Assembly (NCBI RefSeq): GCF_000768555.3
Contig: NZ_KN293979.1
Location: 310,001 to 374,000, forward strand
Reading direction: 5' to 3'
DNA length: 64,000 nt
Origin: Roseovarius mucosus DSM 17069
GTDB lineage: Bacteria > Pseudomonadota > Alphaproteobacteria > Rhodobacterales > Rhodobacteraceae
The position numbers were made by a program, and so were the translations under genes. Of the stretch, positions 59,270 to 64,000 are shown one piece after another (position 1 is the stretch's first letter; each line of letters starts with the position of its first letter). The notes beneath the pieces were generated by a model. That model saw only the letters and a program-made list of their open reading frames with translations. It had not been told where the DNA came from and ran no database searches.

Positions 59270-60679
59270 ATGATTCCGGTCAGAGGATATGCGGGCGCCA
59301 AGGTCGCTGTGTTGGGGCTGGGCCGCTCAGGCCTTTCGGCGGCGCGGGCCCTGCGCGCGGGCGGGGCCGAGGTATTGGCCTGGGACGATAGCGAAACGGC
59401 GCGCGCTGCGGCCGAAGCCGAGGGATTTGCGACCGTTGATCTGACGCGCGCAGGCGCCTTTGACGGGGTCGCCACTCTCATTGTCAGCCCCGGCATCCCG
59501 CATCTTTATCCCGTTCCCAACCGCGTGATCGCCGCAGCTCTGGACGCAGGCGTTCCAGTGGATAATGACATCGGGCTCTTTTTTCGCTCACTCGCAACAG
59601 ACGATTGGGATGAGTTCGACGTGACCCCCAAGGTGATTGCCGTGACTGGCAGCAACGGCAAATCGACCACCTCCGCCCTTATTCACCATGTCTTGCGCGA
59701 GGCGGGGCGCGCGGCGCAGCTTGCGGGCAATATCGGTCGCGGCGTGCTCGACATCGACCCGCCCGAGGATGGTGGCGTCGTTGTTCTGGAACTGAGCAGC
59801 TATCAGACCGATCTGGCGCGCGCACTGACTCCCGATGTGGCGGTCTTTACCAACCTTTCGCCCGACCATCTTGATCGTCACGCCGGCCTGGGGGGGTATT
59901 TTGCCGCCAAGCGCAGGCTGTTCGCAGAAGGCGGGCCGGACCGGGCCGTGATCGGCGTGGACGAGGCCGAGGGGCTCTATCTGGCGGGGCAGATGGCCGA
60001 GGGGCCCAATGACGACAGGGTGATCCGCATTTCGGTGGATCGCAAGCTGACCGGCTTTGGCTGGTCGGTCTTTGCGCGCAAGGGGTTCCTCAGCGAATAT
60101 CGCCATGGACGTCAGGTGGGGTCCATCGACCTACGCGGTGTCAAGGGGCTTCCGGGATCGCACAATCATCAGAATGCCTGCGCCGCCTATGCCGCTTGCC
60201 GCACTCTCGGTTTGGCCCCGCGCGTCATCGAGGCGGGATTTCACAGCTATGCCGGTCTGCCGCACCGCAGTCAGCGCGTGGCGGAAAAGGATGGCGTCAT
60301 CTTTGTGAATGACAGCAAGGCCACCAATGTCGACAGCGCGCTCAAGGCGCTGTTGGCATTCGACAAAATCCGCTGGATCTGCGGCGGGCTGGAAAAGGAC
60401 GGTGGATTGGCCGGGCTGGCCCCCGGCCTTGGGCATGTGCGCCGGGCCTATGTGATCGGACGCGAAGCGGCGCAGTTTGCCATCGGGTTGGGGGATGTGG
60501 ATACTGAGGTGTGCACCACGATGTCAGAGGCGGTGGCCCGTGCGATGCGCGATGCAGAGCCGGGGGATGTGGTGTTGTTGGCCCCGGCGGCGGCAAGTTT
60601 CGACCAATACGACAACTTTGAAAAGCGCGGCGAGGATTTCATGGCGCAGGTTCGGGCGCTGCTTGGGGTAGAGGTATGA
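59270..60679 (+). CDS. murD: UDP-N-acetylmuramoyl-L-alanine--D-glutamate ligase
   Basis: This 469-residue Mur ligase adds D-Glu to UDP-MurNAc-L-Ala. It has the N-terminal Rossmann-like domain ([17 protein letters not shown]), the ATP loop TGSNGKSTT near 126-132, the central [12 protein letters not shown] and [13 protein letters not shown] segments, and the C-terminal [15 protein letters not shown]. The start at 59270 has GGGGGGAGAAG before it; the frame is open far upstream through the HNH gene. It is outside the main dcw cluster. The VOC gene starts in its stop (ATGA). Confidence 0.95.
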   Translation: MIPVRGYAGAKVAVLGLGRSGLSAARALRAGGAEVLAWDDSETARAAAEAEGFATVDLTRAGAFDGVATLIVSPGIPHLYPVPNRVIAAALDAGVPVDNDIGLFFRSLATDDWDEFDVTPKVIAVTGSNGKSTTSALIHHVLREAGRAAQLAGNIGRGVLDIDPPEDGGVVVLELSSYQTDLARALTPDVAVFTNLSPDHLDRHAGLGGYFAAKRRLFAEGGPDRAVIGVDEAEGLYLAGQMAEGPNDDRVIRISVDRKLTGFGWSVFARKGFLSEYRHGRQVGSIDLRGVKGLPGSHNHQNACAAYAACRTLGLAPRVIEAGFHSYAGLPHRSQRVAEKDGVIFVNDSKATNVDSALKALLAFDKIRWICGGLEKDGGLAGLAPGLGHVRRAYVIGREAAQFAIGLGDVDTEVCTTMSEAVARAMRDAEPGDVVLLAPAAASFDQYDNFEKRGEDFMAQVRALLGVEV

Positions 60680-61287
60680 TGCGGCTCGACCATCTGGCGG
60701 TCGCGGCAGAGAGCCTCGAGGCTGGGCGGGCGCGTGTCGAGGCGGCGCTTGGACTGCGCTTGCAGCCCGGTGGCCAACATGCGCATTTCGGCACGCATAA
60801 CCTCCTCCTCGGACTGGAAGATGGCCTCTATCTCGAGGTGATCGCGATTGACCCGGACGCTCCGGCCCCCGCGTATCCGCGCTGGTTCGATTTGGATCGG
60901 TTCTCTGGTGACCCTCGCCTGCACAACTGGATTTGCGCGGTCGATGATCTGGATGGGGCCCTCTTGCGGCATCCGGGTGCGGGGCAGGCGGTGGACTTGG
61001 CACGTGGCGATTTACGGTGGCGGATGGCGGTTCCGGGGTCCGGCGTGCTCCCGATGGACAATCTCTTTCCGGCACTGATCGAGTGGCAGGGTGCGGCGCA
61101 TCCGGCGGCGCGACTTGCACCCTCCGGCGCGCGGTTATCGCGGCTGGTGGTCTCGCATCCAGAGGCCGCCGCCCTGAAGGCCATGTTCGGACCGGAGTTG
61201 CAGGATGCACGCGTGGTCTTCGAGACCGGTCCAACGGGTCTGCGTGCCGAATTTGAAACGCCTCATGGCCTCAGGGTGATCGAATGA
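60676..61287 (+). CDS. VOC/glyoxalase-like protein
   Basis: This 203-residue protein resembles the glyoxalase-like domain group with [21 protein letters not shown] at the start, [22 protein letters not shown], and [16 protein letters not shown]. Catalytic function is unknown. It overlaps murD by 4 bases and the next GNAT gene by 4, so all three are coupled. Confidence 0.85.
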   Translation: MMRLDHLAVAAESLEAGRARVEAALGLRLQPGGQHAHFGTHNLLLGLEDGLYLEVIAIDPDAPAPAYPRWFDLDRFSGDPRLHNWICAVDDLDGALLRHPGAGQAVDLARGDLRWRMAVPGSGVLPMDNLFPALIEWQGAAHPAARLAPSGARLSRLVVSHPEAAALKAMFGPELQDARVVFETGPTGLRAEFETPHGLRVIE

Positions 61288-61763
61288 TCCTTAGACAGGC
61301 AGACCCGCGCGATATTCCCCAGATCCTTGCCTTCTGGAACCCGCTCATTCGCGACACTTCCGTCACCTTTACCACGGTGGAAAAGACGCCCGAGGCCCTG
61401 GCAGCGGACATGGCCGCGCGTGGTGCGGCGTTTCAGGTGGCAGAGAAGGCGGGCAAGGTGCTGGGATTTGCCAGCTACGGCGCGTTCCGGTCGGGGCCGG
61501 GCTATGCACACACCGCTGAGCACACGGTCATTCTGGCCTCCGAGGCGCACGGTCAAGGCATCGGGCGGGCGCTGATGACGCGACTGGAGGAGGTGGCGCG
61601 CGCGGCGGATATGCATGTGCTGGTCGCTGGCGTCAGCGGCGAAAACCTGGGCGCCATCGCCTTTCACCGTGCCATAGGATTTGCCGAAGTGGCACGCATG
61701 CCCGAGGTAGGGCGAAAATTCGAGCGCTGGATGGATTTGGTGCTTTTGCAGAAAATCCTGTGA
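61284..61763 (+). CDS. GNAT acetyltransferase, phosphinothricin/methionine-derivative type
   Basis: This 159-residue enzyme follows the pattern of the phosphinothricin acetyltransferase group: [55 protein letters not shown] and AIAFHRAIGFAEVARM. The acetyl-CoA loop is at HGQGIG. Natural substrates of such enzymes include amino-acid analogues. It is the third gene of the coupled murD run. Confidence 0.88.
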   Translation: MILRQADPRDIPQILAFWNPLIRDTSVTFTTVEKTPEALAADMAARGAAFQVAEKAGKVLGFASYGAFRSGPGYAHTAEHTVILASEAHGQGIGRALMTRLEEVARAADMHVLVAGVSGENLGAIAFHRAIGFAEVARMPEVGRKFERWMDLVLLQKIL

Positions 61764-61808
61764 CGGTTTGCACTGACAGGGACCGGGAATGGGTCTAGGG
61801 TAACGCCC

Positions 61809-62507
61809 ATGTCGATTTGGGTCCGCATCTCAGAAGCCTTGTCAGCCCTTGCCAATGGCGAGGGCCTGAGCGCTGTTTTCGACCGCCTGCGCACCCCGCC
61901 CGAACGTAGCGTGGCCTTTACGATCGCAGTGATCGCGCTCTCGGCCAAGATGGCCAAGGCCGATGGGCAGGTCACACGCGACGAGGTCACAGCCTTTCGC
62001 GAGGTTTTCCAGATTGCCGAGGCGGATGAGGGAAACGCCGCCCGGGTGTTCAACCTTGCGCGGCAGGATGTGGCCGGTTTCGAAGATTACGCCCGCCGCA
62101 TCGCCCGCATGTTCGAGGGTCAGCCCGGAACGCTCTGTGACCTGATGGAGGGGCTCTTTCACATTGCCATGGCGGACGGGGTCTATCACGCGAAAGAGGA
62201 TGAATTTCTCGCCCGTGTGGCCGAGATTTTTGCGCTGCCTGCGTCCACTTTTCGAACTCTGCGGACGCGGTTCGTACCGGATGCAACCCCCGATCCTTGG
62301 TCTGTTCTGGGTGTGACACCGGATATGCCGATGGACGAGGTGCGCAAGGCCTGGCGCGACCTGGTCCGCGAGAGCCATCCGGACCGTATGCAGGCCCGCG
62401 GGGTGCCGCCAGAGGCGATCCGTCTGGCAGAGCGACGGCTGGTGGACATCAACCGCGCTTGGGAAGAGATCAGCGAGGCCCGCGCCCATGCGGATCGCCA
62501 CCTATAA
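61809..62507 (+). CDS. TerB/DnaJ-domain protein, DjlA-like
   Basis: This 232-residue protein has a TerB-like helical domain (about 30-150; ALSAKMAKADGQVTRDEV and HIAMADGVYHAKEDEFL) and a C-terminal J domain (about 163-232) with the HPD motif in SHPDRMQ. It should recruit DnaK. It lacks the N-terminal membrane helix of E. coli DjlA, so it is probably soluble. It overlaps the nuclease-like gene by 20 bases. Confidence 0.87.
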   Translation: MSIWVRISEALSALANGEGLSAVFDRLRTPPERSVAFTIAVIALSAKMAKADGQVTRDEVTAFREVFQIAEADEGNAARVFNLARQDVAGFEDYARRIARMFEGQPGTLCDLMEGLFHIAMADGVYHAKEDEFLARVAEIFALPASTFRTLRTRFVPDATPDPWSVLGVTPDMPMDEVRKAWRDLVRESHPDRMQARGVPPEAIRLAERRLVDINRAWEEISEARAHADRHL

Positions 62508-63513
62508 CGTCGAATGGTTCAACGCGCTCTTTGACGATCAGGGGCAACCCCATGAAGATGGCGCATGGTCCGCGCGCTACAACGTGACTCGCGCAGACCA
62601 GCTGGCAGCGCTCGGGATCGTGTTCACGGCACTGGATGCAGATGCGGTGCTGGTGGTCGAGGCACCCGATGACAATGGCCGCCGCAGTACGGTCAAGGCA
62701 TTGGAAAATTTTGCAAAACTCATGCAGCTTCGGGCGCGACGGGCGCTGATCGGCTTTGCCAATGAGACGCAACAGGAACTCGCGCTGCTCTATGATCCGG
62801 ATGTTCTGAGCGGGCGGCATGATCCGCAAGGGGCGACAACCGGGAGCGGGGACACGCCGCCGCGCTTTGATGGGGTCTTTCGGATCGACCTTGACATTGA
62901 TGACCGCGCGGATCGTGTCACGTTTTCCAAACCACCTCTTGAGGTGGAATTGACCACGACCGCCGGCCAAAGGCTGCGCTTGATCGGGGCGCATCTGAAA
63001 TCCAAGGCCCCCCATGGCGCTGTAGGGCGCGACGAGGCGATCCGCATCGGTATCACCAATCGACGCAAGCAATTGGCGCAGGCGGTCTGGCTGCGTCAAA
63101 GGATCGAAGCACATCTTGCAGCTGATGACTCGCTGATTGTGCTGGGGGACCTTAACGATGGTCCGGGGCTTGATGAATATGAGCATCTTTTCGGGCGCTC
63201 CTCGGTCGAAATTATCATGGGTGAAGGGCAGGACACCGCCGCGGCCCTGTATGATCCGCATGCGCGCGGGGCGCTGTTACGGCGGTTTGGGGCGGTTCAT
63301 ACTTCGGCGCGGTTCTATCTACGGGACCAGCGGCGATATATGCAGGCACTGCTCGATTATATCCTGATCTCGCCGGACCTCATGGCGCGCCGTCCAGCCT
63401 GGCGCATCTGGCATCCGTTCGACGATCCGGTCTGCTGGGACAACAAAGAGTTGCGTGAGGCGCTGCTCGTTGCTTCAGACCATTTCCCGGTCAGTCTCGA
63501 TATTGAATTGTGA
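62488..63513 (+). CDS. Endonuclease/exonuclease/phosphatase (EEP) family protein
   Basis: This 341-residue protein starts RIATYNVEWFNALF, the EEP opening with the metal-contact Asn; later VVEAPDD supplies the Glu, LIGAHLKSK and LIVLGDLNDGPG the metal-site Asp/Asn, and a final SDHFPVSLDIEL the catalytic His. Substrate may be DNA, RNA or a phosphoester. No signal peptide is seen. It overlaps the DjlA-like gene by 20 bases. Confidence 0.87.
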   Translation: MRIATYNVEWFNALFDDQGQPHEDGAWSARYNVTRADQLAALGIVFTALDADAVLVVEAPDDNGRRSTVKALENFAKLMQLRARRALIGFANETQQELALLYDPDVLSGRHDPQGATTGSGDTPPRFDGVFRIDLDIDDRADRVTFSKPPLEVELTTTAGQRLRLIGAHLKSKAPHGAVGRDEAIRIGITNRRKQLAQAVWLRQRIEAHLAADDSLIVLGDLNDGPGLDEYEHLFGRSSVEIIMGEGQDTAAALYDPHARGALLRRFGAVHTSARFYLRDQRRYMQALLDYILISPDLMARRPAWRIWHPFDDPVCWDNKELREALLVASDHFPVSLDIEL

Positions 63514-63541
63514 TCTTAAAATCGTACCTCGAAGCGATTAT

Positions 63542-63931
63542 ATGAAACTCATGACACCAATACACCTGATCAGAACCGTTTGTCTGATGTCCGCGCTTGC
63601 CGCGGCCCCCCTTGCCGCGCAGGACGTGACGGAAGAAGAGCAGGGCCGATCCCTCATGGAAGAGGGGGCGCGCCTCTTTTTTGAGGGGATACAGCGCGAG
63701 ATGGGCCCGGCGCTTGAAGGGCTTCGCGATCGCGCCCAAGAGATGGAGCCCGCACTGCGCCAGTTCGTCGAGGAAATGGGCCCGGCGCTGCGCGACCTGA
63801 TGGGCGAAATCGGCGATCTCAGCGCCTTTCACGCGCCAGAGGTTTTGCCGAATGGTGATATCCTATTGCGTCGCAAGACCCCACAAGAAATGCAGGAAAG
63901 CCCTACGCCAGACGGCGAAATCGAGCTTTGA
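63542..63931 (+). CDS. Small exported helical protein
   Basis: This 129-residue protein has a signal peptide (about 1-26, LIRTVCLMSALAAAPLAAQ) and a Glu/Met-rich helical body with two similar stretches, MGPALEGLRDRAQEMEPAL and MGPALRDLMGEIGDL, which look like an internal duplication. The C terminus has LPNGDILLRRKT. The family is unrecognised. It starts 28 bases after the EEP gene. Confidence 0.75.
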   Translation: MKLMTPIHLIRTVCLMSALAAAPLAAQDVTEEEQGRSLMEEGARLFFEGIQREMGPALEGLRDRAQEMEPALRQFVEEMGPALRDLMGEIGDLSAFHAPEVLPNGDILLRRKTPQEMQESPTPDGEIEL

Positions 63932-63945
63932 GCGTCAAGGCGTCG

Positions 63946-64000
63946 CTAACTTGGTGTCTTGATCACGATCCGCGCCGAGAGTGTTGTGGCGAGCGAGGCA
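63946..64000 (-). CDS. Possible 3' end of a gene running off the window
   Basis: The minus strand is open from the window edge to a TAG at 63946-63948 and reads SARIVIKTPS at the end. Eighteen residues are too few to identify. It would be convergent with the exported-protein gene, 14 bases away. Confidence 0.3.
   Translation of the reverse strand, partial: ASLATTLSARIVIKTPS

Noticed and set aside
1-64000. CRISPR array, prophage, transposon, tRNA or rRNA
   Set aside because: No spaced direct repeats, integrase, transposase or tRNA-like cloverleaf was seen in the gaps. The dispersed repeats are single units without spacers.

Overview
The window reads as a stretch of chromosome from a marine Rhodobacterales bacterium of the Roseobacter group. 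The evidence is high GC, strong third-position GC bias, an Irr-type Fur regulator divergent from fabA, a soxBDAG sarcosine oxidase operon, CcmI, the NDUFS4-like complex I subunit, and a HemP/bacterioferritin operon with a TGA-N9-TCA iron box. A bciA-type 8-vinyl reductase suggests the strain makes bacteriochlorophyll, so it may be an aerobic anoxygenic phototroph. I cannot name genus or species from sequence alone. I saw no rRNA, tRNA, CRISPR array, transposase, integrase or phage gene. Nearly all of the window is dense core-genome coding sequence.

Layout. 1-6.3 kb: the 3' part of cobT, a lone FbpB-type iron permease, a flavin reductase, a GNAT, an EcsC protein and a small-membrane-protein/HlyD pair. 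6.4-11.4 kb (minus strand): ptsP, lysC, a thioesterase and metF, with a divergent MetR-like LysR regulator. 12.4-18.2 kb (minus): a tight six-gene catabolic cluster of unknown substrate (enolase-superfamily enzyme, zinc alcohol dehydrogenase, PcaD-like hydrolase, Ser/Thr dehydratase-like enzyme, second hydrolase, 2-haloacid dehalogenase-like enzyme). 18.4-24.1 kb: slyD, a Tat lipoprotein, a quinone oxidoreductase, irr/fabA, nrdR-ribD. 24.1-34.8 kb: an unrecognised protein, valS, a CorA/ZntB transporter, an HD-domain protein, an Lrp regulator divergent from an ornithine/lysine decarboxylase, a DUF2235 hydrolase and a CPA2 antiporter. 34.8-40.2 kb: a 778-residue membrane protein that looks like a PilM/GspL-to-PilP fusion, metY, a VOC protein, an SDR and a DUF1178 protein. 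40.3-41.8 kb: the iron-regulated hemP-orf-bfd-bfr operon. 42.2-47.3 kb: bciA, cysE, small conserved genes, DUF1289-ruvX-ccmI. 47.5-53.5 kb: soxBDAG and sodB. 53.9-63.9 kb: rarD, a LOG protein, a LysM protein, an Atm1-like ABC exporter, an HNH protein, then a coupled run murD-VOC-GNAT-DnaJ/TerB-EEP followed by a small exported protein.

The most distinctive non-coding structure is a dispersed repeat of about 125 bp made of two GC-rich hairpins. It occurs four times, three of them between convergent genes. The core of its first hairpin also lies in frame inside valS. A separate stretch of valS is visibly AT-rich and longer than the usual family segment. The iron operon contains an uncharacterised, translationally coupled protein with a CHxxxCxC motif. 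These are the best leads. Function calls rest on motif recognition by eye, and no database search was run.
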